From NCBI GenBank assembly GCA_947591315.1, contig CANQDD010000042.1:62001-126000 (forward strand): DNA of 64,000 nucleotides, in the 5' to 3' direction. The notes under the pieces were generated by a model. It did not search any database. It worked only from the letters and a program-made list of their open reading frames with translations, and had not been told where the DNA came from. Positions 13,201 to 28,200 of this stretch are shown in pieces. Position numbers and translations under genes: made by a program. Each line of letters begins with the position of its first letter. Position 1 is the first letter of the stretch. This DNA comes from an uncultured Clostridia bacterium (lineage in GTDB: Bacteria > Bacillota > Clostridia > UBA1381).

Positions 13201-16200
13201 AAGCTCGTTCGACGAGAACAGATTAAATTCAAGATTTGCAGCCGTTAATACAACGTTTGTATTATCGAATACAAGCTCGTCGTCCGGCTTGATTTCTATG
13301 TTGTACGGCAGCTTGATCGCCGTGCCGTTGAGCTTGGCGTCGGTAGCGGTCATGCCGTTTTCATCGGCAAGTCTCACAAGCTTGGCCGTAAGCACATTCT
13401 CGGTAAGAGCGTTTGTATCAGCGTCTCTGCCGATACCTATCTGACCCTTCGTGTTATCGCCCCAGCCGTAAACTATACCGTTCGAGGTTACCGCGTAAGA
13501 CGAGTTGTAACCCGCGCCTATGCCCCACATATTGGACATCGGAGCGGTGGAGTCTTCCGCAGTCTCTCCCGAATAGGTCTTCTTCGGACTGAACGCCTCT
13601 ACCTGTGAATTGTCGCCGATCTGACCGGATGTATTCGCGCCCCATGTGAGCACCGCGCTGTCATTCGTAATAGCCACAACATGGTTGTAGCCCAACGCAA
13701 CGCCGGAGAATACATACTTATGCTCGTTGTGTTCGTCACTGTATGCCACAACCTCCGTAGCCTTTGTTACGCTGCTCTTATCGCTTGTTCCGAGCTGTGC
13801 GGTGCTGTTTGAACCCCACATGAGAAGTCTGCCCTCGCTCGTAATCACTGCGGAATAATCGCCGCGGGCCGCTATCTGAACTATCTCCTCGTTCGGCTTG
13901 ACCTCCTCGGTGCCGTCGTACGTATTGAGCGGAATGTCTATTGATGTAGTGTTATCGAACGCCTCGCCGCCCGTCGTTTCACTCTTAATCGTGCCGTTGC
14001 CAAGCTGACCGGAGCCGTTCGCGCCCCATGTGTAAACCTTACCATTCGCGTAAACCATAGCATGGTGCGCGCCCGCCGCAATCTGCGATGCGCCGGTAAT
14101 GTTAATCTTAAACGGCTTGTAGAACGCCGGCAGACGTCCTTCGGTGTCACGTCCCATCTGCTTGAAGCTGTTATCGCCCCACGCGTATACGTTGCCCTCG
14201 TTCGTGAGAGCCATTGCGAAGCTGTCGCCCGCCGCTATTCTCGTAATCTTTTCCGTATCATTAAGCGCCTCAAGATCTACCGTCTGCGGCGTTGTATACA
14301 TCGTCTCCGCAACGGAGCCCTGACCTATCTGACCGTCAACGTTGCTGCCCCACGCGTAAAGCTGTCCCGTTGTGCTGTTGAGCGCGAGAGCGAAGCTCTT
14401 GCCCGCCGCAACCTCTGTTATACCGGTAAGCGATGCAAGCTTTGCGGGGTTGACCGCGTACTTGTTCGCGCCGTACTCGCCGTTGCCGAGCTGACCGTAT
14501 GAATTGTCACCCCACGTCCATACGCTGCCGTCGGACTTCAATGCTATTGTGAAGTTTTCGCCGCCCGTAATCATAGCGGATTCGCCCGCCTTGTTTTCGG
14601 GCTTTATAATTACCGTAAATGTCTTTGTATATCCCGTCTTTGTGTGCGTAACGGTTACGTTCGCAACACCGTAGGTGTTAGGAGCAAGCTCAAATACCTG
14701 AGTTACGCCCTCGTCCAAGTTAGCGCTTACGTCATTCTTTAATGTGAGCAGGTTGTCCGTATCGCTTGTGAACGTTACCTGTACGTCACCCGGATTTGCG
14801 TTCGTACCCGTCGCAGACGATGAACCCGTACCCTGCGACGCGTAGATGTTGAACGACGATACCGCCGTGATAACCTTCAGCGTGTTCTTGTCTATGAGAA
14901 GGTGCTGATTGGGATAAATCGACAGCGTACCCGGCAGATTTGACGTATACTTGACTGACGGAGTATTCGCGCTGTCAGCAACGATTACCGTCGGGATAAT
15001 ACCCTTGCTCGCGCCGTCCGAGCTTCCCAGAAGCGTCGGAACGGAGGAGCTTGTCTTGTAATCCGCGTCATTGTCCGCCGCGTTTCTGATACCGAGCTGA
15101 CCTTCTGCGTTGTTACCGAAGGTGTAAATCTCGCCGCTGCCGTTAAACAGAACGGAGTGCTCGTTACCCGCGGCAATACCTATCGCGCCCTCAAAGTCGC
15201 CGCCGAACTCGCTCTGTACCTTTACGGCTGTCGACTTCTGCGCTCTCGTGCCGTCACCGAGCTCACCGTACATATTGTCGCCCCACGCGTATACGGTATT
15301 GCTTTCGCCGCTCTCACCCTTCAGGATTGCGAGATTGTGCGAACGTCCCGCGTCTATGTCTATTATCGGCGTATCCTTGCCGCCGATAGCCTTTAACGTG
15401 TAGTTTTCGGCATACATTACCTTGCCCGGCATATTTCTCGACGTGTCTGTGCCGTCGCCGAGACGTCCGTAGTAGTTGTAACCCCACGTCCAGACTCTGC
15501 CGTCGCCGGAAAGCGCGACATTATGCTCGTCCTTCGTCGCTATCTTCGCGATATTGTACTTAAATCTGCCGTTTGCGTCGATTTCTTCGTCTGTGTATTC
15601 AAGCTCGTCTCTGTTGCCGATTACTTCTCTCGGCACGTCGAGCTTCATATATTTCTCATTGCCGTCGTCTATATTTCCGAGCTGACGGCTGTTGTTTCTG
15701 CCCCACGCGTACAGCGTACCGCCCGTGGTAAGGGCAACCGTGTGACCGTCGCCCGCGCCGAGGCTTACTATGTCGTTAAGCATCTTCGTCGAACCGAATT
15801 CCGTAGCAACGGCAGCCGTTGTCTTATAAGCGTCGTCATTCTGCTTGTTGCCTATCTGACCGAACTCGTTGGAGCCTATTGACCATACAGTGCCGTCCTT
15901 CTTCAGGAATACGCTGTGCTCCTGACCTGCCGCAGCGTCCACAACGCCGCTTATACCGAGCTTCGTCGGCTCGGAAGGCGTACCCGAAGCAAGCTGGTGG
16001 AATTCATCGTTACCCCAGCCGTATACGTTGCCGTCCTTGTCAACCGCAAGCGCGTGCGTGTCGCCCGCGGAAATCTTTACTATATTGCTAAGTCCCGTAA
16101 CAAGCATGGGCTGCGTGTAATAGCTGTTCTCGGCGCTCTGAACCTTATGGTGGCTGTTTGAACCCCATGCGTATACGTCACCCTTATCGGTAAGCACAAG

Positions 16201-19200
16201 CACGAAGTCCGTACCCGCCGTTACCATAGGCGCCGTTACCGCGCCGTCGGGTATTACGTTAACTTTTATAAATCCTATGTTATTGCCGTCCGTGCCGTCG
16301 GCGTTAAGCTCAACTATGCGCACATACGCAGTGCCGTACTGACCGTCCACGGTAACGATTCTGTTGTCAACGATCTTTACAAGCGCGTCGTTAAGCGCTT
16401 CAAGCCTGTACGCCTTATTCTCGTCGTTATAGAGGAATGTATTCCATCCCTTTGTATGCAGCACGTTGTATCTGTACGGCGCGAATATGTCAACGCTGCT
16501 TATCGTAAGCTCGCCGCCGCTTGTAACGGTAAACTCGTACATGTCATGGAGGTTCGCGTAGTTTGCGAGAGCCTCGTATACTGTTGCGTCGTTAGACGCG
16601 CTGTGTACTCTGATACCGTCGGGCACCTTGTTGACCTCTACAGGCTTTTCTGCCGTAAACGCGATATTCGTTCCGTCGCCGAGCTGATAGTGCGTATTGT
16701 CGCCCCACGCGTATGCCTTACCTTCGGAATTGATTGCGGTCGTATGCTTGCCGCCCGCGGCTGTGATTATTACATCACCCTCCACGTTCGCAGCCGATGC
16801 GGTCGTATCCGCGCCGTTCCACTCGTACGCCTTAGCGTCGTAGCCCGTGGCGGCAAAGTGGGTGTCTCTCATATCTATCTGTGTAGCCTTGTTGTCATCG
16901 CCGACAGATACCTCGTTAATCTCAAGATCATCGCCCCACGTGTAAACCTTACCGTCCTTGTCGAGCGCCGCCGACATGCCATCGCCCGCCGTTATCGCTA
17001 CTATATTGTCAAGTCCGTCTATCTGTACGGGACGCTTCGTCTCTTCTTCGCCGTAATTACCCCAAATCCAAACGGTGCCGTCGTTCTTCAGAGCCAGCGA
17101 ATGCGTCCTGCCCGCCGCTATAGCCTGAACGTTCGATATTCTTACGGCTCTCGCGTAGTAATGCTCGCCGGACTTGTTGTCGCCGACATTAGCGTCATTC
17201 TTACCCCACGCGTAAACCGTGCCGTCGTCCGCGAGCGCAAGAGCGTGGCTCGTGTACGCGCTTACTGCGACGATACCGGCTATGCTTGAAAGCGGTGTGC
17301 CGTCGGCGTTAAGAACCTCGCCGCTGTCGGCTGCGGAAAGCTTATCGGCTGTGGTTTTACCGATACCGAGCTGATAGTCGTAGCCTTCGCCCCACGCGTA
17401 AACCTTGCCGTTATTTGTTAAGTATACGCTGAACTCATCGCCGAGTACAAACTGCTTAACATTCTCAATCGCCGTCGTATCGTCGCTGTTGAACATCACG
17501 TTACCGGGAACGTAGATGTAATCCTGACCGCCGCGGTTGATTGAAACGTTGAGGTTGTTTGAAGCGTAATTCTTGCCCCATGCCCATACCGAGCCGTCCG
17601 CGTGAACCATAGCGGACGCGGTCGCGCTCTGTGAAACCGTCGGCAAGGAGACAGTGCCTTCTTCGATAAGACCTGCCTTTATAAAGCCTGTCGGCTGCAT
17701 ATCCTTCGGCTGACCTGTTTCGTCGCCGAATACCTTGCTCTTGTACGTCGTTTCGTATATCGTGTACGCGCTGTCGCCGACAGTCGCGTTTTCGGGACTT
17801 ACGAGCTCCGGCGTGGGTGTTTCTATCTTATTTATCGCAATCGCCAAATCATCAGTAGTTTCAAACGTTATGCCGTTAAGGTCGGTGATTTCCGTTGCGT
17901 ACTTGTCATTATAGAGGTTGAACGGACGCGTTTCCTCTATGAACATTCTCTTTATTACAGCCTTTTCACCGAGGTCAAAGGTTATCTGATCCGGATAGTA
18001 GAGCGTTTCTTTAAGAGTGCCGTCAGCCTTGTAAATATCCACTTCGGCAATCTTAACCGTAACCGTAGGCTCTTCGGTCTGAGCCATTACAGGTACAGCC
18101 GTTGTACTCTCAACCTCGTCCGTGCCGAGCTGTCCGTGGTTATTCGCGCCCCACGACCAAACCGTACCGTCCTCGACGTACGTTGTTCTCGACGTTGCGC
18201 CCGCGGCGCCGTCTATTGCGCCCGGAACGACTATTCCGTACGGGTTGACCTGCGTCCAGTCTACGCCTTCTTCATTCTGAACCTTCGATGCTTCATCGCC
18301 GTTATTCCATGTCCATACCTTATGCGCCTTTGTTGAAGCCGAGTTAATATCCGTCGCTGCCGATACGTGCGTTACATCTGTTGTCTCGCCGTCGGTTTCG
18401 TTAAACGTTATCTCGCGCGGCGCGTACTGAGCGTACTTGTCCGCCTCGGCTGACGCGGCATCTCTGCCCCATACGAATACTCTGCCGTTTGCGGCGGAGA
18501 ACTTCTTCTCCTCCGGCACATCAAACTGCGTATGCTGTGCTTCCGTATTGTTTTCCTTGAGCAGCGCGATGTTATGACGGTAACCCGTGTCTATATCAAC
18601 AACGTTGTTGAGGTATATACTGTTGTACGGACTATCGCCCGCGCGAACAAGTCCGAGATAACCGCTCTCGTATCTGCGCTGAACATTGCCGAGCTGACCG
18701 TATGTATTATCGCCGCGCGTCCATACGCGTCCGTCGTCGCGGAGTATGGTCACGTGACCCATTCCGCCCTGTACCTCAAGCGCGTGAGTAAAGTCTTCGC
18801 TGTAAAGCTTACGGCTCTCGCCCGCGTTTATGATATTCTTGTCACTGTTATAAACCCACTCCATAACGGTCGTGTCGCTCATAACTGCGTATATCTTTGT
18901 CTCCGACGCACTGATTGCAATCGGGATTGCCTTACCCTTGTTTTCTTCCGCGTTCGGATCGTAGCTTACAACCGGGTACTTGTGTCCCGTAACGCGCTCA
19001 TCGGGTATGTCGGCGCCCCATGTGTAAACCGTGCCGTCAGCCGCAAGCGCAGCGGAGAAGTCGCTGCCCGCGGCAATATCTATAATTCTCTTTGTCATTC
19101 TGAGAGCAAGAGTGTCGTCCCAGTCGCCCGACTCGGCAACAGAAACAGTATCCACGCCAAGGTAACCCGCACCGTTCACGCCGGGTACCTGTGACGGATA

Positions 19201-22200
19201 TTCGTCGTCCTCTCTGCCGCCGGAACCGAGCTGGTAGTTTCCGCCCATGCCCCACGTCCATACCGTACCGTTCGACTTAAGAGCAACAACGTGGTTCGCG
19301 CCGTTTACAACCTTCGGCGCGGCTGCCTTCGGATCGGTGTATACGATATTTCCGTTTCTGTCAATCTTCTTCAAGTTGCCGTACTTTTCGGCGTCGCTCA
19401 TGCGAACCTTTACCTTGAATACGAACGCCGTATCGGACATATCGTCACGGAGAATCATATTTGTATCGCCGTAACTGTAGAAGTTCTCATGCGGTATCGG
19501 CTTGATAAGGAAGTAATCCTCCGTCTCGGTCTGTACGTGCTCTACCGCGACAATGTTGCCGTCGGCAGCCGTAAGATTGAGAGATCTCTCGATTGTACCG
19601 ATATCGCCGTTCTTTTTATTATATGTGAACGTATGGTAATCGCTCGACTCCATATTGATATACGAGAGGTTGAAGCCCGGATCTATAAGTCTCTGGACGT
19701 CGTCAGTATCTATTCTTATATACTGATCCTCCGTTATCATTATATTGTTCGGCATCCACGCGGACGTATCCTTGCCGAATTCTTCAACGAGCGTGTCGTC
19801 TCCCTCTGCCGATACCTCGTAAATACCGCCGCCTGTTACGTTCGGGCGGATATAGTCGGTCGCGCCTGTCTGAACGGGCGTTTCGGCTGTTCTCGGATAT
19901 GCTGTTTCTTCATTGTTGTCGTATATCTTGTAATCGCCGAGCTGATTGTCTGTGCCTTCGCCCCACGACCATACGGTACCCTCCTGAGAGTTGTACATTA
20001 CGGTATGCGTGCCTCTCGTCGCAATGCTTCCGAACTTTGTGAGATTCTCGCTGAAGTTTTCGCCGATATAGTTAATCGTCTCGCCCTTCTTTACTCTCGT
20101 AGGCTCGTATACTATCGGATCATTCGTACCCGTGCCAAGCTGATGCGTCACGTCGTCCGAATCGGTTATTGTGTTATATATGCTGTATTCGGAATTGTCA
20201 CAGTCAAAGGTGGTTTGTAATCCTGCTGCGCCCTTGTAGCCCGAATAATGAGTGCCTTCAAAGTATCTCAGGTTATATAACCAATCGGGATACTTGTAGC
20301 TTATAGTGAGATCCTCCGGCGGAGTATTGTCGCCCCAGCCGTATACAGCGCCGTCATCGGCTATTGTAAAGCTCTGGTTCGAGCCCGCGGCAATCTGCGC
20401 GATACCCTTAAGGTTCTTAGCCTTTACAGGGCTGAGAGCGTTTTCCTGATCCTTATGATCCTCGCCCAAGCCCATCTGACCGCGCGAGTTGTCACCCCAC
20501 GAGTAAACGTCGCCGTTCTTGGTGATTACTGAAACATGGTTATCACCCGCCGCGATTGTCGTTACTTCCTGGAGATAGTTGTACGCGTATGTCGCCGCGT
20601 TCTCCGAAGCATGCTCATAAACGTAATCGTCTCCGTCCTTCGCGTAGCTTATAAGCTGCTCGCCGGCTACCGCCTGGAGCGGGAATGTTCTCTCATATCT
20701 TCTGTCGTCCGCGGCGCTCTCGGCATACTCAAACTTATGCGTCGAAAGCTTTTCTCTCGTATACGTGATGTTCACGCCGTCGCCCGACTCGCCGTTATCC
20801 GTTTTACCCCATGTGTAAACCGTACCGTCGCGGCGGAGAGCTACGGTGAAGTTACCGCCCGCCTTAATGTCGATTATATCCGAAAGAGCCGTCATACCGT
20901 CAACGCCCTTAACCTCAACCGGCAATGCTCTTACCGGTCTCATTGTGTAAGCGTTTCCGTCTATGCCCCACGTCCATGACGTATGGTCGGCAGGTCTGTA
21001 GTGTCCCATAAAGCCGGATACCTCGGACGATTTAGCCGTCGCCGTCTGCGAGTAGCTGTTGTCGCCCCACGCGTATACCGTGCCGTCATCAAGAAGCGCT
21101 GCCGTGTGATTGTCACCCGCCGTTACAGCCGCCACGTTTGTAAGAGACAGCTTGATCGGTTTCGACTCGTTAAATTCTTTCTTTGTATAATGATAATGCG
21201 TATGAGCCTCGGGACAGTGTACGTCAAGACTTGTATCGCCCGAATCAATGGTGTCTAAGCAGCAGGTACGGCATTGATGCCACCATTCCGTATAGTGACC
21301 GCTGTAATACGGTACCGGCTCCTCATACTGCTCGAAGTACGACGCCTTGCCGTTGCCGAGCTGACCGTACTCGTTCCAGCCCCAGGTATATACGCCGCCG
21401 TCGGTATCAACCGCCGCCGCGTGGTACTTACCTGCGGTTATGTACTTGATAACCGTTCCTTCGGGGAAGGTTATCGGTCCCGGTCTGTCTGCCGGATAAT
21501 CTGTCATATTGTCTCTGCCGAGCTGTCCGCGGCCGTTAGCGCCCCACGACCATACCGTGCCGTCCGTGCGCAGCGCGAGCGAGAAGTTCTGACCTGCCGC
21601 AACCATCGGCATTACCTTCGCGTCGTCGCTGTGACGCTTTACGTACAGTATGAACATACCGATAGCTCCCGTTTTCTTATCCTGAACGGAGATGGTAGTT
21701 CTGTCGTAGCGTCTGTTCTTATTGGGTGTGATCTCACCCGTTACGGGATCGATCGTCGCAACGCTCTCATCGGACGAAGCCCATTCGAGATTACCGTTCT
21801 CCCAAAGCATATCGTTTTCTGTATAAACTGCGGGGAGAGCGTTCTTCCAGTATCTCGTCTGCGTCGTGTACTGCGTTACGTTGAAGCCCGTGTCATAGTC
21901 GTATGTGAGAAGGTTAATATACAGCGTCGCGTCCTCGTGCACCGTAACAACAGGCGGAAGCTGCTTATCCGTCTTGTAAATATCATTGCCCGCGTCATAT
22001 TCATACGATGCGACAACCTCATTGGGATCGCTTACCGTGATGTCTCTGAAGGTTATGTAGCGCGTCTCTCTCATACCCGCAACCTGCGGAACCGCGACAA
22101 CGTCGTTTGTCGTGTCGCCGAGCTGGTAAGCCGCGTTATCGCCCCAACCCCATACGTAGCCGTACTTGCTTATTGCCATCGCATGGTTGTCGCCCAGAAC

Positions 22201-25200
22201 GGCGTTGTTTACACCGTTGAAGATGTCTTTGTCGTCCGCGTTGTTATCGTCACGCTCGTACTTCAGACCTGTCTGTACGGGTACGAACGTGTCAACATAA
22301 TCCTCCGTGCTGCCCGTGCCAAGTCTCGATACGTTCACGTGCGTATCGGCGTCGCTTGACTTCCAGTAATCCTCTATGCTCGAATTTGTCGAATTTGTTC
22401 TCGATACGTCGGGAACGTTCTTGTCCGCCCAGTTGAGGTTGCTGCCCGCCGTGTAAAGATGTCCGTCGTTTGTCAGTACCGCGCTGTAGTGTCTGCCCGC
22501 GAAGACGTGCGCGATATTCTTAACATCAATTTCATCGGCTATTGTATTGTCATCACCTACGGTCTCAGCGTCATCGGTTATGAGCTTGGGCGACGTTACC
22601 TCGTCGCCGGAAGCCGTTATACCCCACTGACCGTACGTGTTTCTGCCCCATGCGTATACGTTGCCGTCCTCGCGGATAGCGAGCATAAAGCCGTCGCCGA
22701 CCGCGATTTCTCTTATATCTCTGAGATACGGGTTATAGTTCGCGTTATCGCCGCGCAGCGATTCGCCGTTTTCCTTCTTGTCAAGCTCATCGCCGAGAGA
22801 ATCGCCCACGCGTACCTGTATCGGAGTTGTCTGGTAAGCCTTTTCTCCGACCGTCTGACCGAGCTGTCCGTCCGCGTTGTCACCCCACGTGAATACCGCG
22901 CCGTCGCTTCTGAGCGCCGCGCTTGTATCGCCGTAAGCCGCAATCTGAATTATATCGTAGAGGTTATTCTCACCCGCGAGACCTACTACCTGCGTCACGC
23001 TGCCCGCGCCGCTCTTGTCGGCGGTGGTGTTGTCGCCGAGCTGTCCGCGCTCGTTCGTACCCCACGAATATATGTAGCCGTCCGATGTAAGCGCGAGTAC
23101 GTGGCTCGTGCCTGCCGCAACGGATATAACCTTCTTACCCTCAAAGCCGGTAAGCTCTGTCGCAAGACGCTTTGTGCCTATGCCGTCGCTCGTACCCCAG
23201 AAGTAAACCTTATTATTGTCGTTTGCTTCAATATCATTTCTTGTCGGATCTTCACCGTCGGCTTCAGCCATACCCTCCGACGTTACCGCTACGGAGTAGT
23301 TCTGATTTGCCGCTATAGCTATAACATTCGTAAGGAATGCGTTATTGTCCTCCTGACCGTCGTCTATTCTTACCTGTACGGGGTATGCGACATAGTTCGT
23401 GTCGCTTGTGCCGTAGTAGGTAAAGTTGCGGTAGAGGTAATCTCTGTAAAGACTGGTCCCCCACGGAGCGCTGCCGCCGTTTACTACAGTGCCGCCCGTA
23501 CCGTTCTTACCGGGATCGCCGTCGCCGAGCTGTCCATATGTATTGTCGCCGAACGCCCATACTCTGCCGTCCTCGTAGAGTACAACAGTATGGTTGTCAC
23601 CCGCCGCGACAGCCGCAGTCGCGATTGAATCAACACGCTTCGTTACCGTTACGGTAAATCTGCCCCGGCTGAGCGATGTGCTGCTCGGGTTGAGTACGGT
23701 AATTACCGCGCTGTTATACGCCGCGTCCTTATCAGCGGGTACGAGCTTACCGGACGTATTGGAATCCGCAACCTTTACAACCGTTTCGTTTGACGATGTG
23801 AATGTCGCGTTCTCTACCTTTACCTTATTGCCCGATACCTCAAGAACAAAGCCGCTCTCGTATACCTCGTAAATCTTATCTGTGTCTACCTGTAAGTATT
23901 CAGTTTCCGCTACCGAGATATCCGGCAGGTTCGTTATCGACGTGTCGGTGTAATCTTGCGACATATCGAGCGATACCTGGTATCTGCCGCGGAACGCATC
24001 TGTTGCCTTATCCTTCTTTTCCACAACGAGCACAATTACCCGTCTTATTTCTCTGTCGCCCGACTGGAGCGGCATGTACGATTCCATATATACCTCGTGG
24101 GCAAGCTGTCTTTCGGAGTTGTCACCCCACGACCATACAACGTCGCTCTTTACAACCGTGTCGTGCTTAATCGCGTGGGTATGATCTCCGCCCGCGTCTA
24201 TTGCCCAGATATTTTCAAGATATGCATATCCGTCTGCCGAGTACGAATCACCCTTCCTAACCTGTACGGGTTTGTTGTTGCTTTCAGGATAGTCGTTATT
24301 CTGAATTGTCGTACCCAAACCAAGCTGACCGTGATTGTTATTGCCCCAAGTCAGCACGTGTCCGTTTTCGGTAAGCGCAGCCATATGATTGAAGCCGCCG
24401 TCAAGCTGTACTATTCTCTCAAACTTTCCTTCGCCGCCGTCGCTTATCTTAAGAAGCTCTTGCTTTATTTCCGTAAATCTGTAACGGTTATCGTTATCGC
24501 CAAGTCCGAGCTCGCCGTTTTCGTTAAGTCCCGAGCTCAGAACCATATTTCCTTTGCCGATTATAACAGCCGACGCGTCGCCGCCGACGCCTACCGAGGT
24601 TACGTTTGCCAGATAATTAACGTCGCTGAATACAGACATCGGCAGACCGTCCACGGTTTCGGTGCGCTCAACATAGTTGCCGTCATCGTCCGTTTCGCCG
24701 TCCTTAACTGCCGCGAGCGCTCTCGTCGGTATAAACTTGGACGTGAACTCGCCCGGATCGCCCGTGCCGGAAGCGCCGTAGCGGTCGGTACCCCAGCTAA
24801 GCAGCGTACCGTTCGACTTAATCGCCATAGCTCTGCCGCTCTGCGCGCTTATAGCCGTGACGTTCTCCAGCGCGTCGCCCTGGTCGTAGATAACATGTTC
24901 GATTTCGTCGCCGTTGGTATCCTTCATGGGATTGCCGTCTGTTCCGACTACCTTTACCGTTTCTCCTTTTACGCTTGTCGTCGCAGAAGAACCGTGATTT
25001 ACCTTTACAGGTATGTACTGGTCGCTTCTCGAGCCGTCGCCGAGACGACCGTCCGCACCCGCGCCCCAAGCGTATACGAAACCGCTGTCCGCAAGCGCGA
25101 GCGAGAAGTCGTCACCCGCCGCGATTGAAACGATATTAACGTCCTCGCCGTTTTCGCGTATGCTTACAAGACCTGCCGTTCTCCTGAACGAGGTCTCTTC

Positions 25201-28200
25201 ATCCTCTGCCGGCGATTCCTCATCGTCATTCGATGATGATTTAGCCGGCTTTATGCCAAGCTGACCGTGGTTATTTCTGCCCCACGCGTATACCTTACCG
25301 TCACTCGTAAGCGCAAGAGCGTGGCTGCTTCCCGCGGCTATCTGTATAACTCTTGTTTCGCTGCTCATACCGAGCGGCTGTGTGCCGTCCGTTACCTGCA
25401 AAGCGTAGCCGAACGGGATCGCTTCCTTCATGTCCGCGCCGAGCTGACCGTACTTGTTGTCACCCCACGTCCATACAGTGCCGTCGGGCTTAAGAACAAC
25501 CGTGAAGCCGTCGCCTGACGCTATCATCGGCTGCGACTTGACCGTGCCGCGCGCGCCGTCAGCCGGAGCTTCCTCAACGCTTATGTTGAGTATTGTCTCG
25601 TCAACGTACGTATACGTTGTATTTCCTTCCGCGTCCTGATTCTCTATATACGCAACGATGGTGGTCGTGCCGTACTGACTGTTAACGTTCATCGTTACAG
25701 CGCCCGTTGTCGCGTCTATATCCGCGATCTCCGGATTTGACGAGTAGAACTTGAGATTGCCGTTAAGAGTTACCTTTTCCGTAGCTTTCTCGGTATGTAT
25801 TCTCTGGAGATTAAACGCGTAGTGATGCTGCGCCGCGTAGCTTGACGGACTGAATGTAACCTTATCCTGCGTCGTTACGTAAAGCTGCGGAGGCGCGGTA
25901 TCGGGATTGTCATAGCTGTCGAATGTACCGTCAGCGTGTTCTACCTTGATACCTGCCGTATTGAGTATATCCTCAGCCTTGAAGCCCACTCTTACCGGCA
26001 CGTCGGAATTGCTCTGGCTCATATCGCCGAGCTGTCCGCCGCCTATCGCGTTGCCTTCCTCGTCCTCGTACGTATTCTTACCTATCGCCCATACGTAGCC
26101 GTTATTCGTGAGAAGAACGGTGTGATCCCAACCGGCGTCAATTCTCGAATACGTTATAAACTCGCTGTCTTTTTCCGGATTGAGCGTCATCGTGTCGGGT
26201 ATTATGATATTCGCTTTGGTCGTGTCTATTTCCGCCGCGTTTGCCGTGTGTATCTTTTTGTCTCCGTTTATGTCTCTGCCTATTACAACATCTGTTGTGT
26301 CTTTTATAAGCTTGTTGCTGTACTGGTCTTTCTCGTTATCGCCCCACGCGTAAACCGTGGTCGCGCTGATCGTCTTGGGTTCATCGGAATCGGTCGTTTC
26401 AACGCTGCCGTCAGCCGCCTTTGATACGGACGAGCCTATCGCCATAGCGTGATTTCTGCCCGCCGTTACTGACGAGATGCCCGTAAGCTGATAATCCGTT
26501 CCCGCCACAAGAACGCGGACGGGCGTCGAGCGGTCATCATTTGTACCGTCGCCGAGCTGTCCGTAGGTGTTGCGTCCCCATGAGTAAACGTCACGTTCCT
26601 TCGTCGTTATAATCGTGAAGCCGTCGCCCGCGGCGATGCTGTCAACGCCCGAAAGTCCGTTTACTTCTTCCGGCGTTGTCGCGTGTGTCACGCCCGCGTT
26701 GTCGCCTATACCGAGCTCGCCGTGCGTATTGTTGCCCCACGTTGAAACGCTGCCGTCGCGTCTTACCGCAACGGAGTGATCCGAACCCGCTCCGATAAGA
26801 ATTACGGAGTCGAGCGAACCGCCGCCGTGGTAGCCTCTTACATTCATCGGGTACGGCTTATTCGTCGTCGAACCCTGCTCTATACCGAGCTGACCTCTGT
26901 TGTTCGCACCCCAGGCGTAAAGGTCGCCCATGTTTGTAACGGCGAGAGTGTGCGCTCTGCCGGCTACTATTTCGGCAATCTTTACTATTGTGGAGCCTTC
27001 AGCCGTATTTTCCTTAAGCTGTTCGGAGAGCGACTTGCCGTTGCCGCCTATACCCGCAACCTCAACGGGGTACGCGGAGTACGGCATTTCGGTATTGTTG
27101 TTACCGAGCTGATACTCGGAGTTGTCGCCCCATGTGTACAGTCTGCCATCGCGCGTAAGCGCTACCGAGAATCTGTCGCCCGCGGCAATATTCGTAACGT
27201 CGCGCAGCGGCGTGGTTACCTCAACGCCGTTTTCAACCGTGCGCAGCATTACCTGTACCGGATATGCGCGGTCAACGGTCGTGCCGTCGCCGAGCTGTCC
27301 GCGGTCGTTGCGTCCCCATGTCCATACCTCGCCGAGCGTGTCTATCGCGACTGTGTGGTCGCCCTTCGACACGATAACGGGAGTTACCGTTGAACCGGGT
27401 ATTACTCTCAGGTTAATAGCGCCGCTGTGACCTCTGTTGCTGTGGTAAGAGTTAATTCTCTCTATCTCATCGCGCAGATTGAGGTCGTAATTCTTGTAAT
27501 CCTTATCCTCATACGGGTCGTTATTCGTAGCCGTGATGATGGACGAGCCGAGCTTGATTGAGCCGTCGTCGCCCTTCTGCGGACTTATAACAAGATACTT
27601 TCTGCTCCTGCTGTCATTATCATAAACATTTCCGAAATCTACTGTTACGATTTCCGTGTCAACGATGGCACTCAATTCATCCTGCGCCACCTTCGCAACC
27701 GTCTCGTTCGACGATGTGAAGTCAACGTAGTTTTCACCATCTCTTATCGGATATACGTTGTTGAGCTCACCCGCGTTGTTCTCCTTGAAGGTGTGATTGT
27801 TGTTTAATTTGGTATCCGGCTCGTCCTCGCTTCCGGAGTAGATATACTTCGGACTGTCCGTAATATCCGTCTCGGAGGTCGAGAACTTCGATACCGGACT
27901 TTCCTCAACGTCGCACAGCAGAGTAAAGCCCTTGAAGTATCTGTTGAAGAGCTGGTTAATATCTATGTAAAGCTTCTGTGATTGTTCAATATCTATAAAC
28001 TGCGGCGACGTCTCATAATGCGTTACCGGTTGTCCCGCGCTGTCAACTATATACACGTTCTTGAATATAATCGACATGAACGGCTTCTCGCCGACGAGCG
28101 TCGGGAGCGGACTTGCCTGATCGAGGAAGTTACCGATCTGGTTCTTGTACTTGTCGTTGTCGCCCCACATGTAGACCTGACCTTCTTCGTTGACGATAGA

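Noticed and set aside
20940-20990. An eighth blade in unit 20 (SWTWGIDGNAYT)
   Set aside because: No AAGxxHxxAL strand precedes it and no GQLG follows; better read as a loop of blade 3.
22459-23628. 389-codon plus-strand frame, and similar ones at 23956-25128, 21274-22359 and 44752-45831
   Set aside because: Antisense shadows with the same repeating composition; no start signals or recognisable domains.
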